64,000 bases of DNA from CAVVFX01 sp963747535 (GTDB lineage: Bacteria > Acidobacteriota > Terriglobia > Bryobacterales > Bryobacteraceae), in NCBI GenBank assembly GCA_963747535.1, contig CAVVFX010000006.1, forward strand, positions 1,178,001 to 1,242,000, given 5' to 3'. The notes under the pieces are model-generated. The model had not been told where the DNA came from and ran no database searches. It saw only the letters and a program-made list of their open reading frames with translations. Made by a program: the position numbers and the translations under genes. Positions 45,101 to 52,537 of this stretch are shown piece after piece (within the stretch, counting starts at the first letter, position 1; each line of letters begins with the position of its first letter).

Positions 45101-45671
45101 CATGCGAGCTGAACAGGATCATTTTGCCCTGACCGGCGAGACTGCGTAAAAGGCTCCGCACCACCAGCGCGGCGGTTACATCGAGCCCGGAGAACGGCTC
45201 ATCGAGAATCAGAACATCGGGGTTGTGGAGAAGTGCGGCCGACAGCAGGACTTTCTGGCGCATGCCTTTCGAATAAGACGAGAGCGGATCGTGACGGTCA
45301 TCCCAGAGCGAGAAAGCCTGCAGAAACTCGTCTATCTTCGGTTCGAGAGAGTGGCGCGGCATCCCGCGCAGGCGTCCGATGAGCTGCAGGTACTCCCAAC
45401 CGGTGAGATTGGGATAGAGGTGCGCTTCTTCCGGCACATAGCCGATGCGTCTTTGAAAGGCCGTGAAGTCGTCGTATACGCTGTGTCCCTGAAAGAAGAT
45501 CCGGCCATCGGAAGGCTCAATCAGACCGGTCAGCATCTTGACCGTGGTGCTCTTCCCCGCGCCGTTGGAGCCCAGGTAGCCGAGGATTTCTCCGGGCCGG
45601 ATGGTGAAGCTGACGTTACGGACGGCGGGCGTGTGGTTGTAATACTTCGTGAGCGAGCGCGCTTCGAGCAT
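42171..45671 (-). CDS. ABC ATPase fused to ADOP (MacB/FtsX-type) permease
   Basis: This 1166-residue protein joins two parts. Residues 1-245 are a complete ABC-2-type ATPase: Walker A GSNGAGKST (34-42), signature YSKGMRQKVLLSA near 132, Walker B VLILDEPFSG near 153. From about 265 it becomes an acidobacterial duplicated orphan permease: MRLYHAMAGALPQEF, then LRQDVRYGLRALLASPGFT, a periplasmic MacB-like domain, an FtsX module near 640-760 and a second FtsX module near 1040-1160 ending SVDPAVVLRQD. ADOPs normally have no fused ATPase. ATG 45671 follows GGAAAGGAAGG and overlaps the PadR stop (TAATG); the reading frame extends to 45740 but those residues lie within padR. Confidence 0.88.
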   Translation of the reverse strand: MLEARSLTKYYNHTPAVRNVSFTIRPGEILGYLGSNGAGKSTTVKMLTGLIEPSDGRIFFQGHSVYDDFTAFQRRIGYVPEEAHLYPNLTGWEYLQLIGRLRGMPRHSLEPKIDEFLQAFSLWDDRHDPLSSYSKGMRQKVLLSAALLHNPDVLILDEPFSGLDVTAALVVRSLLRSLAGQGKMILFSSHVLEVVEKVCTNVLILRKGEVVAYDSINRLQELMSQPSLEGVFAQLSEMQDSDAVADRILHTMTSGETVPSAKGMRLYHAMAGALPQEFQNAYGEELLQVTEDAIEPIRRRHGALGLARLFLDLAVRIPAEHLAELRQDVRYGLRALLASPGFTLVALLSLSLGICIATCAFSEMNGMALRRLPIVQNPDELVALQSPTSYPGFRRFREQSDLFSSTMAYAAPVPFAVSINGSTERTWGHLVSASYFSTLGVHPEFGAFPNPSQEAHEQAPAVVVSHRFWRDRLGADPSVVGQTLRINGQPSTIIGVAPNAFLGASPFLFPADLWMPVSAAGGVAPELADHALERRDANMFFVVGRLQPGVTSARAEAELEGVARQFEQERVDLDSNRKDRRVLLVEGGKLFPLRKQDLPFFTSFLTVMAVLIMLIACANVANMALARATRRRREIAVRLALGASRARLVRQLLTESTVVAIAAGVIGFLGSVWLMALSSQVRMPFPMPVAFDFRPDGHVLLLTLALSLLTGIVFGLAPALQATRTDLTQALKEGGHLFFGTHRRFSLRNILIVTQVSVSLMLLVVLGLLSIGIQSTLGIQSGFNPRNLYTIALDPVRDGYSAARAAEFLEKLLDRVRTLPSVTAATLTETVPVSMPGTGVTVSTPASSGITSQRVTVRAVKHVVGKNYFETTGIPILFGRAFRGSDETDQSTAVIVTEALSRELWEGQEPVGRLLEIRNAILTTPKILPGSFDYRPTVAGNGVQVVEVVGVAANVAEGLVVGKPRPAMYFPLRPSTYSHPSLQGITLMVRAAPGANALSAVRREISAMDSRITPFNSRSMNDQIGQFMAPLQVAAWTYGLIGIFGIVLASVGLAGVTAYSVAQRSREIGIRMALGAVNRDVLALVMKEGLALVAAGTLVGMAGAWAASRMLAAMNASVGTVSSTSTSDPTVLFGAPLLLALVAVVACYLPARKSVSVDPAVVLRQD

Positions 45672-46033
45672 TAAGCCTTCCTTTCCCGAACGCCTCGACG
45701 GGCATGCACGGCGCGGATGAGGTCCTCCAAGCGGGCGCATTCCGCTGCCAGAACTCGACGGCCGAGACTCGTTAGCCGGTAGTAGCGACGCCGCGAATCG
45801 TCGAGCGCCGGGGCCGGCCTGGCGACGGAAGGCTCGATGAGGTCCTCGTCGATCATGCGCTTGATGGTTCCGTAGAGCGTCGGCGGCCAGAGGCGGACTT
45901 TCCCTTCCGTCCGTTCGAGCACCTCCTGCATGATGCCATAGCCATGCTGAGGCTGATCCGAGAGGGAGAGGAGCAGGTGAAACCAGTTGGGCTTGAGCGG
46001 GAGGAAGTTATCGGGTGATAAGGGCTTCTTCAC
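45671..46033 (-). CDS. PadR-family transcriptional regulator
   Basis: This 120-residue regulator has the PadR winged-helix signature: LKPNWFHLLLSLSDQPQHGY, LWPPTLYGTIKRMIDEDLI and RRYYRLTSLGRRVLAAE. PadR genes stand next to ADOP genes in Acidobacteria and probably repress them; here the stop overlaps the fusion gene's ATG, so the regulator probably controls its own operon. The start is GTG 46033, with no ribosome binding site, in keeping with the very short leader expected from the promoter at 46048-46076. Confidence 0.9.
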   Translation of the reverse strand: MKKPLSPDNFLPLKPNWFHLLLSLSDQPQHGYGIMQEVLERTEGKVRLWPPTLYGTIKRMIDEDLIEPSVARPAPALDDSRRRYYRLTSLGRRVLAAECARLEDLIRAVHARRGVRERKA

Positions 46034-46047
46034 GTGGTTCTGGTCAG

Positions 46048-46076
46048 AATATATACTGTATGGAACTGAGTGTCAA
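46048..46076 (-). promoter_or_regulatory. Promoter of the padR-ABC/ADOP operon
   Basis: On the minus strand, TTGACA (46076-46071) and TATATT (46053-46048) are separated by 17 bases, a near-ideal housekeeping promoter. Transcription would begin around 46041, only 8 bases before the GTG at 46033, giving a nearly leaderless message. The palindrome ATACAGTAT (46061-46053) overlaps the -10 and is a likely operator for PadR; this last point is inference. Confidence 0.7.
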
Positions 46077-46162
46077 TCGCCGCCGATTACCTTGAGTGAA
46101 CGTTTTTTGCGGGCGACTTCAGCTTGGGCGGATCTGCGCGGCGCAAAAGCAAACGGGATAGG

Positions 46163-46195
46163 GCCACAGATGAACGCGGATGAACGCGAATAAAG
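46163..46195 (+). repeat. GATGAACGCGGATGAACGCG repeat
   Basis: GCCACAGATGAACGCGGATG followed by AACGCGAATAAAG is a tandem 10-base unit, related to 2798-2830 and, inverted, to 59427-59452. It lies just before the glmU end. Confidence 0.6.
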
Positions 46196-46213
46196 CTACC
46201 GTTCCGCCGCGGA

Positions 46214-47599
46214 TCAAATCTTTTCTCTTCGCTTTTTGGCCCAGCCGGGCTTTACTGCCTGACGTGCGCGCCCCAACGCCAACGCATCTTCAGGAACCGA
46301 GTGCGTAATGACGGAGCCGGCGCCGATGTAGGCTCCTTCCCCAATTTGCAGCGGCGCAACCAGGGTTGAGTTACTGCCTACGAAGACTCCATCCGCGATG
46401 GTGGTCGGGTGTTTCTTTTTGCCGTCGTAGTTGCAGGTAATGGTTCCCGCGCCAATATTGACGCCGGTGCCTATGGTCGAGTCACCGAGGTAAGCCAGGT
46501 GCTGTGCCTTCGATTTTGCGCCTAGCCTGGTCTTCTTCAGTTCTACGAAATTGCCGACAACTGCTGCCGGCTCGACGTGGCTTTGCATGCGCAGCCTCGC
46601 GTAGGGGCCGGCGTGGGCCCCGCGATCCAGCGTAGATTCAGCGATCGAAGAGAATGCCCCGATCTCGACTTCATCCCCGAGCGTCGAGTCCGAGACGATG
46701 GAACACGCTCCGATCCGGCAGTTCTCTCCGATGACCGTCTGGCCGAGAATCCGCGTGAAAGGCTCGATGACCGTATCCATGCCGATCTTGACAGCCGCAT
46801 CGATGGTGACGGTTTCAGGACGCTCGATGGTCACGCCGGAAAGCATGAGAGCGCGGACGGTACGCTCGCGGAAGATCCGGTCCACGGCGGCCAGTTCGAC
46901 ACGGGTGTTGATGCCCAGCAGTTCGGCGGAGTCCGCAATGAAATAGGGCTGAATGGAATGGCCCGCGCGGATCAGAATCTCGACCATGTCGGTGAGGTAA
47001 TATTCGTGAGCCGGATTATCGGGGCGGATTTCATGGGCGTGCTTCCAGAACAGATCGGCGCGGAAGCAGTAAAAGCCCGCGTTGATCTCCTGCACGAGGC
47101 GCTGTTCCGGCGTCGCAGGTTTGTGTTCGACAATCGCCTGAACGTTTGCATGGGTGTCGCGGATCACGCGGCCATAGCCGGTAGGGTCATCGAGCCGGGT
47201 GGAGATGAGGGTGCCCGCGGCCGTCGAACTGCGCTGCTTTTCGATAAGGCCCGCAATGGTTTCGGGCTGGACCAGCGGGCAATCGCCATTCAGGATCGCG
47301 AGGAGTCCGCCGATGGGCTCCACTTGGTCGCGGCCGCAGAGTACCGCGTGTCCGGAGCCCTTTTGCTCGGTCTGGTGAATGAAGTGGACGCCGCGGTCGG
47401 CCACAGACTGCTGCACGTCTTCCGCCTGATAACCGACTACCACGAAAATGCGCTCAGGGGGCGCGCTGGCCAAGGCAATAGTGACCGCGTGGCCCACCAG
47501 GGTGTCTCCGCCGGCACGGTGCAGAACCTTCGCCTGGCGGGATTTCATGCGGGTTCCGAGACCCGCGGCGAGAATGACGATGGAAAGATCGTTTGGCAT
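46214..47599 (-). CDS. glmU: Bifunctional GlmU (UDP-GlcNAc synthesis)
   Basis: This 461-residue enzyme acetylates glucosamine-1-phosphate and then joins it to UTP, giving UDP-GlcNAc for peptidoglycan. The N-terminal uridyltransferase has VILAAGLGTRMKSRQAKVLH near residue 9 and GDCPLVQPETI; the C-terminal left-handed helix has the repeats VEIGAFSSIAES, GVNIGAGTITCNYDGKKKH and GSVITHSVPEDALALGR. Length is normal. ATG 47599 matches the family start; an earlier in-frame ATG at 47650 would lie inside a repeat element. The gene's 5' end is only 22 bases from the terminal inverted repeat of the element at 47621-47825. Confidence 0.95.
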   Translation of the reverse strand: MPNDLSIVILAAGLGTRMKSRQAKVLHRAGGDTLVGHAVTIALASAPPERIFVVVGYQAEDVQQSVADRGVHFIHQTEQKGSGHAVLCGRDQVEPIGGLLAILNGDCPLVQPETIAGLIEKQRSSTAAGTLISTRLDDPTGYGRVIRDTHANVQAIVEHKPATPEQRLVQEINAGFYCFRADLFWKHAHEIRPDNPAHEYYLTDMVEILIRAGHSIQPYFIADSAELLGINTRVELAAVDRIFRERTVRALMLSGVTIERPETVTIDAAVKIGMDTVIEPFTRILGQTVIGENCRIGACSIVSDSTLGDEVEIGAFSSIAESTLDRGAHAGPYARLRMQSHVEPAAVVGNFVELKKTRLGAKSKAQHLAYLGDSTIGTGVNIGAGTITCNYDGKKKHPTTIADGVFVGSNSTLVAPLQIGEGAYIGAGSVITHSVPEDALALGRARQAVKPGWAKKRREKI

Positions 47600-47649
47600 A
47601 AGTTCAAAACCACTGACTGAAGAGGTACTTGCAAAAATCCGGCAATGCA

Positions 47650-47721
47650 AACTGTGGGGCGGTCAATCTTGGCCGCAGCCGCCTGTCAGGGGGCTCTTTC
47701 CGCCTGCGAATGAATCCTCGT
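47650..47721 (+). repeat. Interspersed repeat family 1, copy D
   Basis: AACTGTGGGGCGGTCAATCT followed by TGGCCGCAGCCGCC begins the copy, and CCGCCTGCGAATGAATCCTC ends it. It is the inverse of copies A (41-111) and B (8761-8830), with close identity along its length. Confidence 0.75.
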
Positions 47722-47726
47722 ACTGA

Positions 47727-47755
47727 GCCGAAGCCGGCTGAAAGCCGGCTTCGGC
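47727..47755. repeat. Strong hairpin inside the MITE-like element
   Basis: GCCGAAGCCGGCT and AGCCGGCTTCGGC pair perfectly over 13 bases with a GAA loop. It is followed by a family 1 core end (GGATTGACTGCCCCACATTT) that repeats at 62544-62560 in part. Confidence 0.75.
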
Positions 47756-47824
47756 CAGGATTGACTGCCCCACATTTGCCCGGACAGCAGCACCAAACAT
47801 TCCTCTTAGTTTTGCAAGTACCTC

Positions 47825-48826
47825 TCAAGTCTGCAGCGTTTCTCTACGGCGCCGGCCTTCGCGCGCCAGGCCCACGGCGACGCCCGCGATGATCTCCGGA
47901 TTGTGCCGTACTTTTTCATGCTCCTCGAGCAGGTCTGACATGACGATTTCGATGCCCAGCTTCTGAATGGTCTCGCCATCGTTCTGCACGGGCTTGGCTG
48001 ACTGCCTCGCATAGCGCGCCCGCAACGCGGGACGTATGGGCCGTGAGTTCAGGATCGCATAATCGAGTTTCAACTTGGGCGCGTGCTGCAGGATGGACCG
48101 AACGTGGTCAGAGGCGCGGAATTCGGTGGTTTCGCCGGGTTGCCACATGAGATTCACGAAATAAGCTTTGACGGCGGGCGACCGCTCGATGGCCGCGGGA
48201 ATTCCTGAGACCAGAAGGTTCGGGATCACGCTGGTAAACAGGGAACCGGGTCCGAAAGTAATCAGGTCCGCATTGGCGATGGCGTCCAGGGCTTCGGGAA
48301 CCGGACGGGGACGGCGGGGATTCAGGTAAATCCGGACGATGCGCTTGCGGCTGCGGCTGATCCGCGTTTCGCCGGCGACCATGGAGCCGTCGTCCAGTTC
48401 GGCTTCGAGTTGGCAATTGGCCATGGTGGAAGGAAAGATCTGGCCGCGGATCGCCAGCACTTCGCAGGACTGGCGGACGGCGTCGTGGAAGTCACCGGTG
48501 ATGTCGCTCAGGGCGGTGAGGAAGAGGTTGCCGAAGCTGTGCCCGCGGAGACCGCGCCCTCCCTGGAAACGATATCGAAAGAGACGCGACATGAGGCCGG
48601 CATCCTCGGAGAGCGCGACCATGCAGTTGCGGATGTCGCCGGGCGGGAGCACGTCGAAGTCGCGGCGCAGACGGCCGGAACTGCCTCCGTCGTCCGTGAC
48701 GGTCACGATGGCGGTAATGTCGACTTGGGGGTCGGCCTGGGGGTTGGCAAAACGCTTTAGGCCTCGCAGCAACGTGGAGAGCCCGGTGCCCCCTCCCAGA
48801 GCGACAACTCGCAGGGGGTCAGTCAT
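47825..48826 (-). CDS. yvcK: YvcK/CofD-like gluconeogenesis factor
   Basis: This 333-residue protein matches the YvcK family, which binds UDP-sugars and affects cell-wall precursor supply and growth on gluconeogenic carbon. Markers: VVALGGGTGLSTLLRGLK at the N terminus, TVTDDGGSSGRLRRDFDVLP, GHSFGNLFLTALSDITGDF and LITFGPGSLFTSVIPNLLV. ATG 48826 is preferred, since the longer frame to 48886 would run into the TPR gene end. Its stop codon coincides with the end of the MITE-like element. Neighbouring glmU makes UDP-GlcNAc, a reported ligand of YvcK, so the grouping is meaningful. Confidence 0.92.
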   Translation of the reverse strand: MTDPLRVVALGGGTGLSTLLRGLKRFANPQADPQVDITAIVTVTDDGGSSGRLRRDFDVLPPGDIRNCMVALSEDAGLMSRLFRYRFQGGRGLRGHSFGNLFLTALSDITGDFHDAVRQSCEVLAIRGQIFPSTMANCQLEAELDDGSMVAGETRISRSRKRIVRIYLNPRRPRPVPEALDAIANADLITFGPGSLFTSVIPNLLVSGIPAAIERSPAVKAYFVNLMWQPGETTEFRASDHVRSILQHAPKLKLDYAILNSRPIRPALRARYARQSAKPVQNDGETIQKLGIEIVMSDLLEEHEKVRHNPEIIAGVAVGLAREGRRRRETLQT

Positions 48827-48846
48827 GAGTGGTTCTCGCCTTGCCG

Positions 48847-48872
48847 GCAGACCACAAACAACGAGGGTCTGC
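48847..48872. repeat. Hairpin repeat family 2, copy 1
   Basis: GCAGACC and GGTCTGC flank a 12-base AC-rich loop. Near-identical 26-base copies are at 57269-57294 and 62507-62532. This copy lies between the TPR gene and yvcK, in the leader of yvcK. Confidence 0.75.
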
Positions 48873-48882
48873 CCCACGGGTT

Positions 48883-49467
48883 TCAAGGCTTCTCGTAGAG
48901 CAACTGGTGGAAGACCGGGTGTTGGACGATGGCGTTGAAGTCCTGGTCCTGGCGGGCAATGAGACGGTTCTTGGGCTGCAGATCGATGGCACGTTTCAGG
49001 TTCTCATAGCAGCCTTGCAGATCGCCACCGAGGCCGCAACATAAAGCCAGACCGTAGTAGATGTGGTCGCCGTTGGGGGCCAGGGCGAGAGCGGCCTCGA
49101 AATAGCGCCGCGCGGCTGCAAGCTCGCGGGTATTCAGCCGGGCGATTCCATAATTGTAGTTTTCTTCGGCCGTCGAAAACTCCACGGGAGCGGATTGCAT
49201 CCGGCGCTCGCACATGGCGACGTGCAGGCGGGCATTGTGGGTCAGCTCGCGTTGGGGACCTTCGATCGCGCGTTCAAACGCAGCCTTCGCCTGGGCAAAA
49301 TTCTGGCTCCGGAAAAGGCGGTACGCCTCCTCGTAGCGGCGAAGTTGCGCTTCAGCGGCGCTGATCGACTCAGGCTCTCGGGCTCCTCCGGCGGAATTCG
49401 CCACCGCCGTTTTACTCTTTACGGTCATTTTCTCCGCATCCGTTACGGTCTTCTTCTTCGCGGCCAT
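48883..49467 (-). CDS. TPR-repeat protein
   Basis: This protein of 194 residues has a lysine-rich N terminus (MAAKKKTVTDAEKMTVKSK) and at least three tetratricopeptide-like helical pairs: YEEAYRLFRSQNFAQAKAAF, NYGIARLNTRELAAARRYF and YYGLALCCGLGGDLQGCYEN. TPRs act as protein-protein docking units. No enzymatic domain is present. ATG 49467 is favoured because residues before it (to 49518) are unlike the family. It precedes yvcK by 56 bases on the same strand. Specific partner unknown. Confidence 0.78.
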   Translation of the reverse strand: MAAKKKTVTDAEKMTVKSKTAVANSAGGAREPESISAAEAQLRRYEEAYRLFRSQNFAQAKAAFERAIEGPQRELTHNARLHVAMCERRMQSAPVEFSTAEENYNYGIARLNTRELAAARRYFEAALALAPNGDHIYYGLALCCGLGGDLQGCYENLKRAIDLQPKNRLIARQDQDFNAIVQHPVFHQLLYEKP

Positions 49468-49692
49468 AATAGGGCGCCCCGCGGTCGCCCGTAGTCCTGA
49501 CGTTATAACAGAAGGCATAGCCCGAAGTCAAAAGGCAGGATCTATCCGCCCTGACTTCGAACGCAATGTAAGATTATAACGGGTATTTTGCGAGGGGTTC
49601 ACGCCTGCGGGGCGCCGGGCGCCCGGTGGCTGTCAGGTCAGCAGAAGCCCGGCTGTCACCGCGTGTCCTTAACTCAGTGCTTGCCGAAGCAG

Positions 49693-51048
49693 TCAGTGCT
49701 TGCCAAAGCGCTTGATGAAATTGGTGTCGAATTTGCCGGCGACGAAATCGGGATCGGCCAGGATCTTCTGGTGCAGCGGGATCGACGTGTAGATTCCCTC
49801 GACGATGAACATGCTCAGAGCCCTGCGCATGCGGTGGATCGCTTCCATCCGGTCACGCCCGTGGACGATCAGCTTCGCGACCAGCGAATCGTAGTAAGGG
49901 GGAATGACGGCGTCGGTGTAAGCGTGGGTATCTACCCGGACGCCGATTCCGCCGGGAAGATTAAATCCCGTGATGCGGCCAGGCGAGGGGGTAAAGGTGT
50001 CGGGGTTCTCGGCGTTGATCCGGCACTCGATGGCGTGCCCGCGGCGCTGCACCGGCAAGTCCAAAATATCGGAAAGCCTTTCGCCCGCGGCGATCCGGAT
50101 CTGGGCCTTGACCAGATCGATGCCGGTCACCATCTCAGTGACAGGATGCTCCACCTGGATGCGCGCATTCACCTCGATGAAATACAGCCGGCCGTGCTCA
50201 TCCATGAGGAACTCGACCGTGCCGGCGTTGGTGTAGCCTATGGCGCAGAGGGCTTTGACCAGCGCCTCGGAAACGCTATGCCGCATCTCCGAACTCAGGG
50301 CAGGGGAGGGCGATTCTTCCAGCAGCTTCTGGTGACGCCGCTGGATACTGCACTCCCGCTCGCCGAGCACTTCGACGTGCCCGTGCTGGTCGGCGAGAAT
50401 CTGGAATTCGATGTGGCGTGGCGCCGTGACAAACTTCTCGAGATAGACGTCGGCGGAACTGAACGCAGCGCCGGCTTCGGCCTGCGCCTGGGCGAGAAGA
50501 GCGGGCAGTTCGTCCAGATGCTGGACGATGCGCATACCGCGTCCGCCGCCGCCGGCCGAAGCTTTGAGGATCACGGGCAGTCCGATCCCGGTGGCCAGTT
50601 CCATGGCTTCTTCGGGGCTGTGGAGCACGCCTGTCGATCCCGGCAGGATGGGTACGCCATGATCGCGCATAATCGCGCGGGCGCGCTCCTTGATCCCCAT
50701 TTCCTCGATGACCCTGGGGCTCGGCCCGATGAAGGTGATGCCGGAGGTTTCGCAGACTTCGGCGAAGCCGGCATTCTCGCTCAGGAAGCCGTAACCGGGA
50801 TGGATGGCGTCAGTATTGGTGATTTCGGCGGCGCTGATGATGCTGGGGATGTCCAGGTAGCTGCGCGCGCTCTTGGCCGGACCGATGCAGATGGCTTCGT
50901 CGGCGAAGCGCACGGGGAGGCTGTAGCGATCGGCCTCGGAGTAGACTGCCACGGTCGGGATCCCGAGCTCTTTGCAAGCGCAGATGACGCGCAGCGCAAT
51001 CTCTCCCCGGTTGGCGACCAGAATTTTCTTAAAGGGGGCGGATGACAA
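49693..51048 (-). CDS. accC: Acetyl-CoA carboxylase biotin carboxylase subunit
   Basis: This 451-residue ATP-grasp enzyme carboxylates the biotin on AccB, the first step of malonyl-CoA formation. Characteristic segments are KILVANRGEIALRVICAC at residue 8, YSEADRYSLPVRFADEAICI, ASAGGGGRGMRIV (ATP loop), FIEVNARIQVEHPVTEM with the active-site region and GHAIECRINAEN. Length is normal. The start overlaps accB by 20 bases, as often in this operon. Confidence 0.95.
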   Translation of the reverse strand: MSSAPFKKILVANRGEIALRVICACKELGIPTVAVYSEADRYSLPVRFADEAICIGPAKSARSYLDIPSIISAAEITNTDAIHPGYGFLSENAGFAEVCETSGITFIGPSPRVIEEMGIKERARAIMRDHGVPILPGSTGVLHSPEEAMELATGIGLPVILKASAGGGGRGMRIVQHLDELPALLAQAQAEAGAAFSSADVYLEKFVTAPRHIEFQILADQHGHVEVLGERECSIQRRHQKLLEESPSPALSSEMRHSVSEALVKALCAIGYTNAGTVEFLMDEHGRLYFIEVNARIQVEHPVTEMVTGIDLVKAQIRIAAGERLSDILDLPVQRRGHAIECRINAENPDTFTPSPGRITGFNLPGGIGVRVDTHAYTDAVIPPYYDSLVAKLIVHGRDRMEAIHRMRRALSMFIVEGIYTSIPLHQKILADPDFVAGKFDTNFIKRFGKH

Positions 51049-51526
51049 ACAGAGCTTCTCCGTACTCGACCGGCTGACCGTTGGGGACTAACTTGGCTTC
51101 AATGACTCCGGCGAGTTCAGCTTCGATCTCGTTCATGAGTTTCATCGACTCGATGATACAGAGGACCTTGCCGGGCTGCACCGTTTCTCCGACACGCACG
51201 AAGGGAGGCGAACCCGGAGCGGAGCATTCGTAGAATGTCCCGACGATGGGACTCTTTACCAGCACCGTTCCGTCGCTGGGCGGCCCCGCGGGCTTTTCCG
51301 AACGCAGGCCGAACAACGGGGGTTCCGGCGATTCGGCTGGAGCGGAGGCCACGGCCGGGTTGGAAGAGGCCATCGGCACGGGATGATAGATGGGAGCTGA
51401 ATTGTACAACTCCGCGGGAATGGAAAGCCGTATCCGAACGCGATCGTCACCCTTCTGTACTTCGAGTTCGGCAACCTTGGTTTCCGCGACCAGCTTGATC
51501 AGTTCGCGAATTTCGTCTAAAGTCAT
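51029..51526 (-). CDS. accB: Acetyl-CoA carboxylase biotin carboxyl carrier protein
   Basis: This 165-residue carrier has an N-terminal helix (MTLDEIRELIKLVAETKVAE), a Pro/Ala-rich linker and a C-terminal biotinyl domain with IIESMKLMNEIEAELAG; the Lys in ESMKLMN carries biotin. It differs slightly from the usual EAMKMMN form but the lysine is present. ATG 51526 is preferred to GTG 51535. It is translated with accC. A short candidate frame lies directly upstream (51541-51678). Confidence 0.93.
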   Translation of the reverse strand: MTLDEIRELIKLVAETKVAELEVQKGDDRVRIRLSIPAELYNSAPIYHPVPMASSNPAVASAPAESPEPPLFGLRSEKPAGPPSDGTVLVKSPIVGTFYECSAPGSPPFVRVGETVQPGKVLCIIESMKLMNEIEAELAGVIEAKLVPNGQPVEYGEALFVIRPL

Positions 51527-51540
51527 TGCAATCACTTAGG

Positions 51541-51678
51541 TTAACAGGTAATGGCACGCACCGTGACAGGATCGATGCTTTTCTTGATGGCCGCGTCCCA
51601 ATTGCTGATAATCCGCGACTCGGGACTCAAATACTTGATTACGGGGCAGGCGACGGGGAGGTCGTTCCCAGAGGGCAC
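51541..51678 (-). other. Possible 45-codon frame upstream of accB
   Basis: The frame begins with GTG and ends TAA 14 bases before accB; it would encode PVIKYLSPESRIISNWDAAI as its middle. Codon third positions are GC-rich, as in real genes here, but the opposite strand is open too, and no ribosome binding site is seen. It may be a leader peptide, a gene fragment or chance. Confidence 0.2.
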
Positions 51679-51722
51679 CTAGCACGACGCCGTCCGCCCT
51701 ACTGGTATTGAAAACAAGGCTC

Positions 51723-52502
51723 TTATGCTGCTTCCAGGGTCGGTGCGGTGATCAGGCGGCGCTCGATCTGGGTTTCGATCTGTTGGACCAGGAAGCGGCG
51801 GAGGTCGGCGGCAGCCTCACGAGTCCAGGACATGGCGGCGAAGTTGGCGATGGGTTCCTTGAGCATCCGGCCGGCGAGCGCACGCGATTCAAGCGACAAT
51901 TCCCAGGAGCCGGTGAGCGTCCCGGCGAGTTCGGCGCGGCGGCAGGTTTGACAGAACAGACCGTTACGGCTGCGCTGGAAGAAGGCGCGGCCACGCGATG
52001 CGGGATCGCCAATCGATGCGCCACAGCCGAGACAGACATCGAATTCCGGCAACAGCCCCGAGAGGCGCAGCCCCCAGAGGGCGAAATAGGTGGTGGCGAG
52101 CCAGGCGGCTCCAGCATGTCCCGAACGCAGATGATCCAATACAGCTGCGAGGAGGCGGAAGAACTTTTCGTTGGGCTCGGCCGCCGGCATCAGTTGTTCG
52201 GAGACCTCGGCCAGAAAATCCAGCGCGACACCTGCCTGATAGTCGCGGGCGAGAGCGAACTGAGACTGGATCAGTTCGCAACTATCAAGGTTTACCAGTT
52301 CCCGGTTCTCTTTCTGAAAATAGGACATGCGGACGCGCGACAGGCGCTCGAGTCCGGACCCGAAGGAGCTTTTCAGCCGTCGGGCCCGCTTGGCGACTCC
52401 GCGCATCTTGCCGAAATCGCGGGTCAGAAAGCTGACGATGAGGTCCGATTCCTGGAGCGGATAGGTCTGAATGACAAAGGCTTCGCTAACGCGAGACGGC
52501 AT
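51723..52502 (-). CDS. recO: DNA repair protein RecO
   Basis: This 259-residue protein fits RecO, which loads RecA on single-stranded DNA in the RecF pathway. An OB-fold N terminus (VSEAFVIQTYPLQESDLIVS, then GKMRGVAKRARRLKSSFG) is followed by a helical domain with four zinc-binding cysteines, CLGCG near 157 and CQTCRR near 186. Length is normal. It stands upstream of accB in the same direction, with 187 or more bases between. Confidence 0.92.
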   Translation of the reverse strand: MPSRVSEAFVIQTYPLQESDLIVSFLTRDFGKMRGVAKRARRLKSSFGSGLERLSRVRMSYFQKENRELVNLDSCELIQSQFALARDYQAGVALDFLAEVSEQLMPAAEPNEKFFRLLAAVLDHLRSGHAGAAWLATTYFALWGLRLSGLLPEFDVCLGCGASIGDPASRGRAFFQRSRNGLFCQTCRRAELAGTLTGSWELSLESRALAGRMLKEPIANFAAMSWTREAAADLRRFLVQQIETQIERRLITAPTLEAA

Positions 52503-52537
52503 GATAAAGCAACTTCAGGGTACCATCCAAGCCGCTA

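Larger units (their letters stand above)
47621..47825. mobile_element. MITE-like element with 16-bp perfect terminal inverted repeats
   Basis: The ends AGAGGTACTTGCAAAA (47621-47636) and TTTTGCAAGTACCTCT (47810-47825) are perfectly complementary. The 205-base interior has a family 1 repeat (47650-47721) and a perfect 13-bp-stem hairpin (47727-47755). No coding capacity or obvious target-site duplication is seen. The right end meets the yvcK stop codon. A relative of the right half lies at 62507-62614. Confidence 0.6.

Noticed and set aside
49588..51045. A 485-codon plus-strand frame opposite accC
   Set aside because: It is the complement of a firmly identified gene in GC-rich DNA.
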